A DNA stretch of 36,208 nt, taken from positions 1 to 36,208 of the forward strand of contig JAUSMJ010000072.1 of assembly GCA_030645575.1 (NCBI GenBank), written 5' to 3'. This DNA comes from Caulobacter sp. Lineage in GTDB: Bacteria > Pseudomonadota > Alphaproteobacteria > Caulobacterales > Caulobacteraceae. Numbering within the stretch: position 1 is the first letter of the stretch; the number at the start of each line of letters is the position of its first letter. Both the position numbers and the translations under genes were made by a program. The notes beneath the pieces are model-generated. The model was not told the DNA's origin. It did no database searches and worked only from the letters and a program-made list of their open reading frames with translations. Below are positions 1 through 7,785 of the stretch, in pieces.

Positions 1-528
1 GGCCTGCTGTCGGAGCCGATGACGAGGCTGGGCTTCGCCGTCACCGGCGTCGACGCCTCGGAACGCAACATCGGCACGGCCTCGACCCACGCGGCCGAAC
101 AGGGCCTGGCCATCGATTACCGCTGCGCCACGGCCGAGCAGCTGCTGGCCGAGGGGACCGCGCCCTTCGACGTGATCCTCAACATGGAGGTCATCGAGCA
201 CGTGGCCGATCCGGGCGCCTATCTGCGCAGCTGCGCCCAGCTGCTGGCGCCGGGGGGGATCATGATCGTCGCCACCCTGAACCGCACGCTCAAGGCCCTG
301 GCCCTGGCCAAGATCGGCGCCGAATACGTGCTGCGCTGGGTGCCGGCGGGCACGCACGACTGGAACCAGTTCCTGACGCCGGACGAGCTGCGCGCGTTCC
401 TCGAAGGCCACCCGTTCGATATCGAGGGGCCGTTCGGCCTCGCCTACAACCCGTTGCTGGGCAAGTGGGTCCGGTCGCCGGACGCGGACGTCAACTATCT
501 GATGACCGTGACCCGCCCGGCCCGATGA
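1..528 (+). CDS. ubiG: UbiG-like SAM-dependent O-methyltransferase, 5' truncated
   Basis: The frame is open from base 1 and the visible 175 residues are the C-terminal two thirds of a class I SAM-dependent methyltransferase, so the start and the glycine-rich SAM loop lie outside the window. The stretch [11 protein letters not shown], followed by a LAPGG turn and an ATLNRT motif, is typical of UbiG, which methylates polyprenyl-dihydroxybenzoate and demethylubiquinol in ubiquinone synthesis. The Trp-containing segment [12 protein letters not shown] and the [11 protein letters not shown] segment near the end also fit UbiG. The internal ATG at 19 is not a convincing start, because the conserved fold extends upstream of it. 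The stop codon overlaps the next gene's start (ATGA). Family assignment is strong; the exact substrate is inferred from the family. Confidence 0.88.
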   Translation, partial: GLLSEPMTRLGFAVTGVDASERNIGTASTHAAEQGLAIDYRCATAEQLLAEGTAPFDVILNMEVIEHVADPGAYLRSCAQLLAPGGIMIVATLNRTLKALALAKIGAEYVLRWVPAGTHDWNQFLTPDELRAFLEGHPFDIEGPFGLAYNPLLGKWVRSPDADVNYLMTVTRPAR

Positions 529-1043
529 CCATCCGCACGGCCCGTCTCCGGCTCGAGCCGGCGCGGTACAGCGACCTGCTGGCCGTGGCCGTCGGCGAGG
601 CGGCGCTGAGCCGGGCGCTGGGCGTCTCCATCGCCCCGGACTGGGCGGGGGACGACGCCATGGACGCCATCGGCCGCAGCCGCGACATGCTGGCCGATGA
701 CCCGGAGCTGGCCCAGTGGTGGATGCACTTCATCGTCCATGACGCCGACAACCGGCTGATCGGCCTGGGCGGCTTCAAGGGCCAGCCGGCCGGCGGCCAG
801 GTCGAGATCGGCTACGAGATCGCCCCCGGCTATCGTGGCCAGGGTCTGGCCACCGAGGCGGCGCGCGGCATGGTCGATCACGCCCTGGCCCATCCGACGG
901 TCGAGCATGTGCTGGCCCACACCCTGCCGGTCGAGAGCGCCTCGACCACCATCCTGCGCCGGCTGGGGCTGCGGTTCATCCAGGCCCTGACCGATCCCGA
1001 TGACGGCCCGATCTGGCGCTGGCGGCTGGACCGGGCGAGTTAG
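525..1043 (+). CDS. GNAT family N-acetyltransferase (RimJ/RimL-like)
   Basis: A 172-residue protein of usual GNAT length. It opens with [13 protein letters not shown], the first strand of the Acetyltransf_3 group, and carries the acetyl-CoA loop [11 protein letters not shown] after the IGYEIAP strand. A family of this kind transfers acetyl groups to protein N-termini or small amines; the substrate here cannot be told. The start at 525 was chosen because ATGA overlaps the stop of the methyltransferase, which implies translational coupling, whereas the longer frame from 465 would run deep into ubiG. It is followed after 46 bases by a gene on the opposite strand. Confidence 0.88.
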   Translation: MTIRTARLRLEPARYSDLLAVAVGEAALSRALGVSIAPDWAGDDAMDAIGRSRDMLADDPELAQWWMHFIVHDADNRLIGLGGFKGQPAGGQVEIGYEIAPGYRGQGLATEAARGMVDHALAHPTVEHVLAHTLPVESASTTILRRLGLRFIQALTDPDDGPIWRWRLDRAS

Positions 1044-1059
1044 GAACGGCTGTTTCCAC

Positions 1060-1074
1060 GCCGCTCAACGCGGC
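1060..1074. terminator. Short hairpin between convergent genes
   Basis: GCCGC and GCGGC pair around a five-base loop in the 46-base gap between the GNAT gene and the DUF885 gene. There is no T-run on either side, so function as a terminator is only a guess from position. Confidence 0.2.
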
Positions 1075-1089
1075 TCGGATCGACTGGAG

Positions 1090-2925
1090 CTAGGCTCCCC
1101 TGGCGGCGGCGACGTAGCGGTCGATCACCGAGGCCAGCACGGTGATCGGCACCCCGCCGGTGGCGACGACGGCGTCGTTGAAGTCGCGGATGTCGAACTT
1201 TGGTCCCAGCGTCGCCTTCGCCGCATCGCGCAGGCGCACGATCTCGGTATGGCCGACCTTGTAGCCGCAGGCCTGGCCGGGGCTGGCGCAGTAGCGATCA
1301 ACCTCGCTGGTGATCGCGCCCTTCGAGCGGCCGGTGGCGGCGGTCATCCAGTCGATGGTCTTCTCGCGACTCCAGCGCTTGTGATGCAGGCCCGTATCGA
1401 CCACCAGCCGCGCCGCGCGGAACCGCAGGGCCTGGAAATAGCCAAGCCGCCCCATGGGGTCGTCGTCATACAGCCCGGCCTCGTCGGCCATCTGTTCGGC
1501 ATAGAGGGCCCAGCCCTCGACGAAGGCGTTGAAACCCATCAGCGAGGCGATCGCCGGCACGCGGTCGCGCCGCTCGGCGAGGTAGGCGCCCTGCCAGGCG
1601 TGCCCCGGGATGGCCTCGTGCATGGTCAGGCTGGCCAGGGTGTAGCGCGGCCAGTTCCCGGTATCCTGCAGGTTCACGTAGTAGATCGCCGGCCGCGAGC
1701 CATCGAGGGCGGCGAAGTTCATGTAGCCGAGCGCCGCGCCCGCCTCGATCTCCTTGGGCACCGGCCGCACCTCGACCTCGGCCTTGAGGTCCAGCTTCGA
1801 AAGCTTGGACATGAGCGGGCGGATCGCGGCGATGCGGCCGTTGAGGTAGGCGATCAGGTCGGCCCGGCCCGCGTCGGTGTTGGGATAGAGGAACTTCGGA
1901 TCGCGGGTCAGGGCGCTCATCCGCTCGCCGACCGTGCCCTGGCTATAGCCCTGCGACTTGAGCACCGCGTCCATCTGGGCGTCGATCGCCGCGCCCTGGT
2001 CCAGGCCCATCTGGTGGATGTCGTCGGCCGTCCGTTCGGTCGTGGTCCCCAGGCGCAGACCCCAGGCGTAGTAGGCCTCGCCGTCGGGCAGCCGCCACAC
2101 GCCCGCATCGCCGGAAGCCCCGGCCTGAAGGGCGGACAGGCCGGCGATCTGGCGGTCGAGCGCGGGATAGACCTTCTCGTTCACCAGAGCGGTGGCGGAA
2201 CCGGCGTAGTCGCCGGCGATGCCCCTGGCCCTGGCGCGCTCGGCGACCGAGCCGACCAGACGGGTGTCCGCGGCGGCAACCGCCCGCATGCCCTTCAGCT
2301 GCCCCAGGGCGTTGGCCAGGATGAAATCCGGAGGGGACACGCCCGCCGCGGCGTCCGCCTGGATACGGCCGGTCTCCTGGTCGAGCACCGTCGCCAGCCC
2401 CTCGAGCCTCGCCAGATAGGCGTCGGCGTCAGCCTTGACCGCGATCCCGTGCTGGGAATTGAGGAACTCCGGGCCGGTCAGCGCCGCGCCGTTCTGCTGG
2501 CTGACGACATAGGGGTTGGCGTAGTCGAGGCCGTAGCTGAAATTGCCGCCCTCGGCGCCGAGGCCCTGGGCGTAGTCGACGGTGTCGTAGACGGTCACGT
2601 CGCCGGGCGTGAGCGCCGCGCGGTCGATGCTCCTCAGCCGCTTGCGACGCGACTCGAAGGCCGCCACCGCGGCTCGTCGGCCGGCGACGGAGGCGTCGCT
2701 GAGCCTGCTCTTCAGGCCCGCGTTGGCGCCGTTGTCGAGCCCCAGCGAGGTGGCCGTCTCCGGCGAATCGACCAGCATTTCCTGGACGAAGGCGTCGAGC
2801 AGGGCGGCCAGTCGCGGATTGGCGACAGGACCGGCCGGCGCGGCGGCCCAGGTCAGGGCCGGAGCGGCGGTGGCGACGCCGGCTGCGGCGCCTCCAAGCA
2901 GGAACTGGCGACGATCGACGGCCAT
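1090..2925 (-). CDS. DUF885 family protein, Tat-exported putative metallohydrolase
   Basis: A 611-residue protein that starts with a twin-arginine signal (DRRQFLL at residues 4-10, then an alanine/glycine-rich hydrophobic stretch to about 28), so it is probably exported folded to the periplasm. The body matches the DUF885 family: it has the zinc-type motif HEAIPGH at about 436-442 and FVEGWALYAEQM at about 468-479, where Glu470 could be the third ligand. DUF885 proteins resemble thermolysin-like peptidases and are usually annotated as hypothetical or putative carboxypeptidases; the substrate is unknown. Length is normal for the family. It converges on the GNAT gene and stands alone, with 78 bases separating its start from the lipoprotein stop upstream. 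Confidence 0.88.
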   Translation of the reverse strand: MAVDRRQFLLGGAAAGVATAAPALTWAAAPAGPVANPRLAALLDAFVQEMLVDSPETATSLGLDNGANAGLKSRLSDASVAGRRAAVAAFESRRKRLRSIDRAALTPGDVTVYDTVDYAQGLGAEGGNFSYGLDYANPYVVSQQNGAALTGPEFLNSQHGIAVKADADAYLARLEGLATVLDQETGRIQADAAAGVSPPDFILANALGQLKGMRAVAAADTRLVGSVAERARARGIAGDYAGSATALVNEKVYPALDRQIAGLSALQAGASGDAGVWRLPDGEAYYAWGLRLGTTTERTADDIHQMGLDQGAAIDAQMDAVLKSQGYSQGTVGERMSALTRDPKFLYPNTDAGRADLIAYLNGRIAAIRPLMSKLSKLDLKAEVEVRPVPKEIEAGAALGYMNFAALDGSRPAIYYVNLQDTGNWPRYTLASLTMHEAIPGHAWQGAYLAERRDRVPAIASLMGFNAFVEGWALYAEQMADEAGLYDDDPMGRLGYFQALRFRAARLVVDTGLHHKRWSREKTIDWMTAATGRSKGAITSEVDRYCASPGQACGYKVGHTEIVRLRDAAKATLGPKFDIRDFNDAVVATGGVPITVLASVIDRYVAAARGA

Positions 2926-3003
2926 GGCTTTACTCGCGAACGCGGGAGGGAGGCGCGGACCTTATCCCTCCCGCCGGCGCGCGCAAGCCGCCCGGTTCCG
3001 CCG

Positions 3004-3360
3004 TCAGTCCGTCACGGTGTAGGCAGTCACCCGACCGGCATCGACGGTCATGCGCTGGCGCGCCTCGCCGACGCCGAAGGCCCCGGCGTCCACGTCCCAG
3101 CAGCCGGCCGAGACCTGGAACTGGTAGCTGCGGCCCGACGGGATCGAAACGCCATCCGGCAGGCGGTTGAGGCCGTAGGTCGAAGCGCTGCAGGCGGAGA
3201 TGGCGACCACGCCGATCGGATGGCTGGTGCGGTTGACGACGGCGATGGCGCCGACGGGTTCGCCGGGCCGGATCAGCGGACCGCCGGTGATCATCCCGGC
3301 GCACCCGGACAGCAGGGCGGCGAGCGAAACGGCAAGCGTGGCGCGGACAATGCGGATCAT
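3004..3360 (-). CDS. Small putative lipoprotein, unknown function
   Basis: A 118-residue protein with a lipoprotein signal: IRIVRATLAVSLAALLSGC ends in the lipobox LSGC, so Cys21 would be acylated and the mature protein of about 98 residues anchored in a membrane. The remainder has a beta-rich look (AIAVVNRTSHPIGVV, then RVTAYTV near the end) and two further cysteines, at about 57 and 87 (SACSAS and AGCWDV), that might pair. I do not recognise a named family. The start at 3360 is supported by GGAGGG about ten bases upstream; a longer open frame to 3768 runs into selD and is a shadow. It lies downstream of selD on the same strand with a 74-base gap. Confidence 0.75.
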   Translation of the reverse strand: MIRIVRATLAVSLAALLSGCAGMITGGPLIRPGEPVGAIAVVNRTSHPIGVVAISACSASTYGLNRLPDGVSIPSGRSYQFQVSAGCWDVDAGAFGVGEARQRMTVDAGRVTAYTVTD

Positions 3361-3434
3361 GGTCGGATACCCTCCAGTGATCAGCCCAGCCTGGGTCGGC
3401 TCCGGCGCCCGGGCATGCCCTGAAAGTGGGGGAA

Positions 3435-4484
3435 TCAGGCGGCCGTGACGCGCACCCGCGCCGGGCCCTCGACAAGCCGGCCGACGCGGCGGCTGGCGGC
3501 GAAGCCGGCGGCCAGCGCCTGGTCCAGCACGGCCTGGGCCCGATCCTCGGCCACGGCGATCAGCAGTCCGCCGCTGGTCTGGGGATCGCAGAGGATGTCC
3601 CGCCGCCAGTCGGCGAGGCCGTCCGGCAGCCGCACCGCCTCGCCGTAGCTGGCCCAGTTGCGCACCGAGGCGCCCGTGCGCACGCCGCCGCTGGCCAGGG
3701 CTTCCACGCCCGTCAGCAGGGCCGGCGCGTCGGCATCGATCTCGGCGGCGAGGCCCGCCCCACGGCACATCTCCAGCAGGTGGCCGAGCAGGCCAAAGCC
3801 GGTGACGTCAGTGACCGCGTGCACGCCTGCTGTATCGGCAAGAGCCGCCCCGACGGTGTTCAGCTGGGTGGTCGAGGCGATCATCGCGTCATAGCCGCCG
3901 GCCGGCATCTTCTCCTGCTTGAAGGCGGCGCTGAGGATGCCCACGCCCAGCGCCTTGGTCAGGATCAGGACATCGCCGGCCCGCGCGCCGCGATTGGTCA
4001 GGACCTTGTCCGGATGCACGAGGCCCAGCGCCACCAGGCCATAGATCGGCTCGACGCTGTCGATCGAATGACCGCCGGCGATCGGCACGCCGGCCGCCGC
4101 GCAGACCGAGGCGCCGCCGGCGAGGATCTGTTGGATCGTCTCGACGGGCAGGCGATCGACGGGCATGCCCACCAGGGCCAGGGCGAAGATCGGCGTCGCG
4201 CCCATGGCGTAGACGTCCGACAGGGCGTTGGTCGCGGCGATGCGGCCGAAGTCGAACGGGTCATCGACCACCGGCATGAAGAAGTCCGTCGTGGCCACCA
4301 GCGCCTGCTGGTCGTTGAGCCGCCAGACGGCCGCGTCGTCGGAGGTTTCGGTCCCGACCATCAGGTTCGGAAACACCGCCGCCGCCGGCGTCTTGGCGAG
4401 AATCTCGCGCAGCACCGCCGGCGCCAGCTTGCAGCCGCAGCCGCCGCCATGGGCCAGCGAGGTCAGTCTCACGGGGTCGGTCAC
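3435..4484 (-). CDS. selD: Selenide, water dikinase (selenophosphate synthetase)
   Basis: A 349-residue protein of standard SelD length. It makes selenophosphate from selenide and ATP, the selenium donor for selenocysteine and for 2-selenouridine in tRNA. The N-terminal HGGGCGCK carries the catalytic Cys16 and Lys19, equivalent to Cys17 and Lys20 of the E. coli enzyme; position 16 is an ordinary cysteine codon, not an in-frame UGA. DPFDFGRIAATNALSDVYAMG and GGHSID are the AIRS-fold ATP/Mg motifs. The start is a GTG at 4484 with GAGGAG eight bases upstream. It is divergent from mnmH across 93 bases, which suggests its main job here is tRNA selenation; selA, selB and selC are not in the window. 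Confidence 0.95.
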   Translation of the reverse strand: MTDPVRLTSLAHGGGCGCKLAPAVLREILAKTPAAAVFPNLMVGTETSDDAAVWRLNDQQALVATTDFFMPVVDDPFDFGRIAATNALSDVYAMGATPIFALALVGMPVDRLPVETIQQILAGGASVCAAAGVPIAGGHSIDSVEPIYGLVALGLVHPDKVLTNRGARAGDVLILTKALGVGILSAAFKQEKMPAGGYDAMIASTTQLNTVGAALADTAGVHAVTDVTGFGLLGHLLEMCRGAGLAAEIDADAPALLTGVEALASGGVRTGASVRNWASYGEAVRLPDGLADWRRDILCDPQTSGGLLIAVAEDRAQAVLDQALAAGFAASRRVGRLVEGPARVRVTAA

Positions 4485-4517
4485 GGCGAAGGCTCCTCAA
4501 GGTCTGTCCGCTTCTTA

Positions 4518-4546
4518 TTGAACCCGGGGCGGGAAGTCCCCTACAG
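4518..4546 (+). promoter_or_regulatory. Candidate promoter for mnmH in the selD/mnmH divergent gap
   Basis: TTGAAC at 4518-4523 and CTACAG at 4541-4546 stand 17 bases apart, about 30 bases before the mnmH start. The -35 box is fair and the -10 box weak. The 93-base gap must hold promoters for both genes. Prediction only. Confidence 0.25.
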
Positions 4547-4577
4547 CGGAGGGGAGACGGGCGGAAACAGGTCATTC

Positions 4578-5657
4578 ATGTCGCGCATCCAGTCGATCCA
4601 GAGCGCCGACTCCGCCGCCCTGGCGGCGTTCGGGACGATCATCGACGTGCGCAGCCCCGGCGAGTTCGCGCTGGACCATGTGCCGGGCGCGATCAACCTG
4701 CCGGTGCTGACCGACGCCGAGCGGGCCGAGGTCGGGACTATCTACGTCCAGGAATCGCGGCTGAAGGCCAACCGGATCGGGGCGGCCTATGTGGCCCGCA
4801 ACATCGCCGGCTACCTCGTCAATGAGCTGGCCGACCAGCCGCAGACGTTCGCGCCGCTGGTCTATTGCTGGCGCGGCGGCTCGCGCTCGGAGTCGATGGC
4901 CACCATCCTCTCGCGCGTCGGCTGGCGCACCAGCCTGCTGGTCGGCGGCTACAGGACCTATCGCCGGCATGTGCAGGCGCGGCTCTATGACGAGACCTGG
5001 CCGCTGAACCTCGTGCTGCTCGACGGCGACACCGGGACCGGCAAGACCGAGATCCTCCACCTGCTGGCCGCCCGCGGTCTGCAGACGCTCGACCTGGAAG
5101 GCATGGCCGGCCATCGCGGCTCGCTGTTCGGCGGACTGGCCGACCGGCCGCAGCCGAACCAGAAGGGCTTCGAGTCGACCCTGCTGCGCGCCATGGAGGC
5201 GCTGGACCCGGCCCGGCCCGTGGTCGTCGAGGCCGAGTCGAGCCGCATCGGCGACCTGATGGTCCCGCCGGCGTTGTGGGCGCGGATGCAGGTGGCCCCG
5301 CGCATCGAGGTCGCCGCCCCGCGCGAGGAGCGGGCCCGCTATCTGGTCAGGGCCTACAGTGACATCGTCGCCGACCACGCGGCCATCGAGGCCGCCCTGC
5401 GTCGCCTGCCCGTGCATCCCAGCCAGACGCGGCTGGAGGGCTGGCGCGGGCTGCTGGCGGCCGGCGACTACGCGGCCCTGGCCGAGGCGCTGATGGCGCT
5501 GCACTACGACCCCGCCTACCGCCGCGGCCGCCGCAAGGACGGCCGCGAACCGATGGCCGAGATCGCGCTGGAAACGCTGGACGGGCCGGACCTGGACCGC
5601 GCGGCTGACGAGATCGTCCGGCTGGTCCGGGCCCTGCCCCTGCCCTCACAAACCTAG
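4578..5657 (+). CDS. mnmH: tRNA 2-selenouridine synthase (MnmH/SelU)
   Basis: A 359-residue protein with the two-domain plan of MnmH (YbbB). The N-terminal rhodanese domain (about 1-135) contains VRSPGEF and the active-site loop CWRGGSRS with Cys97. The C-terminal part has a P-loop, GDTGTGKT at 150-157, and the EAESSRIG segment characteristic of the family. The enzyme replaces sulfur by selenium at the wobble uridine of tRNAs for Lys, Glu and Gln, through a geranylated intermediate, using selenophosphate from SelD, its divergent neighbour. The start at 4578 begins the rhodanese fold; the longer open frame upstream is a shadow of selD. Its TAG stop shares CTAG with the stop of the convergent acyl-CoA dehydrogenase. 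Confidence 0.95.
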   Translation: MSRIQSIQSADSAALAAFGTIIDVRSPGEFALDHVPGAINLPVLTDAERAEVGTIYVQESRLKANRIGAAYVARNIAGYLVNELADQPQTFAPLVYCWRGGSRSESMATILSRVGWRTSLLVGGYRTYRRHVQARLYDETWPLNLVLLDGDTGTGKTEILHLLAARGLQTLDLEGMAGHRGSLFGGLADRPQPNQKGFESTLLRAMEALDPARPVVVEAESSRIGDLMVPPALWARMQVAPRIEVAAPREERARYLVRAYSDIVADHAAIEAALRRLPVHPSQTRLEGWRGLLAAGDYAALAEALMALHYDPAYRRGRRKDGREPMAEIALETLDGPDLDRAADEIVRLVRALPLPSQT

Positions 5658-6889
5658 AGCAGCTCACCGCCGCAGGCGCCGGCCGTGGTGCCGTCGCGCT
5701 GGAAGGCCTTGATCACATTGCGGCCGGTGGTCCAGCGGTGGACCTCGTCCGGTCCATCGACCAGCCGCTGGCTGCGGATGTGAGTGTACCAGCGGGCCAG
5801 GGGGGTATCGGTCGAGTAGCCCAGGGCGCCGTGCAGCTGGATGGCCGTATCGACCACCCGGTGGACCATGTTGGCCAGGTAGACCTTGGCGATGCCGTTC
5901 TCCTGGCGCAGGTCCATGCCCTTTTCCGCCTTGTAGGCGATGTGCAGCAGCATCAGGCGGGCGATGTAGATATCCTGCGCGCAGTCGGCGAGCATGAACT
6001 GGACGCCCTGCCGTTCGTGCAGCGGCTTGCCGAAGGTCGAGCGGCTGGTCACGTGGGCCACCGCCAGGTCGAGCGCCCGCTGGGCCATCGAGACGTTGTG
6101 CATGCCGTGGCGCAGGCGGCCGTAGGCCAGACGGTGCTGGCCCATGTTGAAGCCGCCGCCCTCGCCGCCCAGCAGGTTCTCGGCCGGCACGACCAGGTCC
6201 TTGATCTCGACCTCGGCGTGGCCGCCGCCGAGGATGTGCGACAGCGGGCCCTCGGCGGCCATGGTCTCGATGTCGCGGACAATGCGGTAGCCGGGGTTGG
6301 GCAGCTCGACGATGAAGGTCGAGAACTGCTGGTGCCGCGGGGCGTCCGGATCGGTCTTGGCCATCACCAGGGCGATGTCGGCGACGCTGGCGGCCGAGGA
6401 GAACCACTTCTCACCGTTGAGGATGTAGTTCTCGTTGCCGTCCTTGACAGCGCGCGTCTGCATGCCCGTGGCGTCGGCGCCGGCGGCTTTTTCGGTCATC
6501 GAGTAGCAGATGCGCTTTTCGCCGTTCAGCAGCGGCTTGAGGAACTTCTCCTTCTGATACTCCGTGCCGTGCGCCAGCAGCGTGAGCATGGTGGCGTCGT
6601 CGGGCCCCTGGGTGTTCATCGACAGGGCGCCCAGGTAGCTCTCGCCCAGCTCCATCTGCACCAGGGCGTTGGCCAGCGGGCCCAGGCCCATGCCGCCATG
6701 CTCCTTGGGGATGAACGGGCACCACAGGCCCTGGGCGCGGGCCTTGGTCCGCAGTTCGCCGAGGATGGTCTTGTAGTCGCCACCGGCCAGCAACGCCTGC
6801 TCGGCCGGCCGGCACGCATCGTTGACCCACTGACGGACCTTCTCGCGGATGGCCTTGGCCTCCGGCGGGATCTCAAAGTCGATGGACAT
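5654..6889 (-). CDS. Acyl-CoA dehydrogenase (ACAD10/11-like)
   Basis: A 411-residue FAD-dependent acyl-CoA dehydrogenase that would introduce the alpha-beta double bond into an acyl-CoA and pass electrons to ETF. ICYSMTEKAAGADATG is the FAD/substrate signature, followed by the NGEKWFSS strand. Near the C-terminus, QLHGALGYSTDTPLARWY and DGPDEVH are typical of the ACAD10/11-like group, in which an acidic residue near this site serves as base. Chain length of the substrate cannot be read. Start at 6889 with GGGAGAG shortly upstream. It lies downstream of an SDR reductase on the same strand (38-base gap), so the two are probably co-transcribed. Convergent with mnmH and sharing the CTAG stop. Confidence 0.93.
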   Translation of the reverse strand: MSIDFEIPPEAKAIREKVRQWVNDACRPAEQALLAGGDYKTILGELRTKARAQGLWCPFIPKEHGGMGLGPLANALVQMELGESYLGALSMNTQGPDDATMLTLLAHGTEYQKEKFLKPLLNGEKRICYSMTEKAAGADATGMQTRAVKDGNENYILNGEKWFSSAASVADIALVMAKTDPDAPRHQQFSTFIVELPNPGYRIVRDIETMAAEGPLSHILGGGHAEVEIKDLVVPAENLLGGEGGGFNMGQHRLAYGRLRHGMHNVSMAQRALDLAVAHVTSRSTFGKPLHERQGVQFMLADCAQDIYIARLMLLHIAYKAEKGMDLRQENGIAKVYLANMVHRVVDTAIQLHGALGYSTDTPLARWYTHIRSQRLVDGPDEVHRWTTGRNVIKAFQRDGTTAGACGGELL

Positions 6890-6927
6890 CCAGTCTCTCC
6901 CTTTGATCGTCTTTTGTTGTTCCGGCG

Positions 6928-7722
6928 TCAGGCGCCGAGGTTGCCCAGCGCGTCGCCCGCGCCGTCGCCACAGCCGGAGCCGCCATCGACCGGGATGATC
7001 GCGCCGTTCACATAGGCCGCCGCGTCGGAGCTGAGGAACAGCGCCATGTTTCCGATCTCGTCCTTGGTCCCGTAGCGGCGCAGGGGCACCCGGGCCTTGA
7101 CCCGGGCCTCGGCTTCCGGCGTCGGCGCGAGGCGGGCCATGCCCTCGGTGTCGGCGATCGGGCCCGGCGAGATGGCGTTGACCCGCACGCCGGCGGGACC
7201 CCATTCCAGCGCCAGGCACTGGGTCAGCATGTTGATGCCGGCCTTGGCGGCGCAGACGTGGGCCTGGAACATCGAGGCGCGCGTGGCCTGGCCGGCCGTG
7301 ATCGAGATCAGCGAGGCGCCCGGCTTGCGCAGGAACGCGAACGACGCCCGCAGCACATTGAACGTGCCGATCAGGTCGATATCGACGACCGTCTTGAAGC
7401 CGTTGGCCGACATGCCCAGCGCCGGGGCGACGAAGTTGCCGGCCGCGCCCGACAGCACCGTGTCGATGTCGCCCCATTTGTCGTGCGTCGCCTTCAGCGC
7501 GGCCTCGACGGCGGCGTAGTCGCGCACGTCGGCGGCGATGCCGATGGCCCGGCCGCCGTTGATCGCCCCGATTTCGGCCGCGGCGACGGCGATCTTCTCG
7601 GGACTGCGGCTGATCAGGGCGACATTGGCCCCCTCGGCGGCGAACTTGCGGGCGATGCCCAGATTGATGCCGCTCGATCCACCCGCGACGAACAGCGTCT
7701 TGCCGGCCTGACTCGTACCCAT
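6928..7722 (-). CDS. SDR oxidoreductase, 2,4-dienoyl-CoA reductase (DECR) type
   Basis: A 264-residue short-chain dehydrogenase. FVAGGSSGINLGIA at residues 11-24 is the nucleotide-binding loop, SRS at 38-40 suggests NADP preference, and ALEWGPAGVRVNAISPGPI at 171-189 closely resembles bacterial and peroxisomal dienoyl-CoA reductases. The usual YxxxK catalytic pair is altered: Lys160 is present but position 156 is Val, not Tyr, as expected for the DECR subgroup, where the standard Tyr is not used. Probably an auxiliary beta-oxidation enzyme for unsaturated acyl-CoAs, which fits the acyl-CoA dehydrogenase immediately downstream. The start at 7722 has GGGGAG upstream. Confidence 0.88.
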   Translation of the reverse strand: MGTSQAGKTLFVAGGSSGINLGIARKFAAEGANVALISRSPEKIAVAAAEIGAINGGRAIGIAADVRDYAAVEAALKATHDKWGDIDTVLSGAAGNFVAPALGMSANGFKTVVDIDLIGTFNVLRASFAFLRKPGASLISITAGQATRASMFQAHVCAAKAGINMLTQCLALEWGPAGVRVNAISPGPIADTEGMARLAPTPEAEARVKARVPLRRYGTKDEIGNMALFLSSDAAAYVNGAIIPVDGGSGCGDGAGDALGNLGA

Positions 7723-7785
7723 GCGTCTTCTCCCCTGGTTGCCCCGATGATGGAGGGGCGCCCTATGGGAAGACAAGCGCGAGGG

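Noticed and set aside
1000..3423. 807-residue plus-strand open frame opposite the DUF885 gene
   Set aside because: It is low-complexity Gly/Arg/His-rich text antisense to a gene with a clear signal and metal motif; long shadow frames are normal in GC-rich DNA.
3435..4484. SelD as a selenoprotein with UGA at the catalytic position
   Set aside because: Position 16 is an ordinary cysteine codon and the frame has no internal stop.
3426..4577. Long N-terminal extension of mnmH giving a 743-residue protein
   Set aside because: The extension is antisense to selD; MnmH homology starts at the ATG at 4578.
7723..7785. Regulatory site or small gene between the SDR and the GST-like gene
   Set aside because: Only 63 bases; the GGGGAG before the SDR start is its ribosome site and nothing else stands out.
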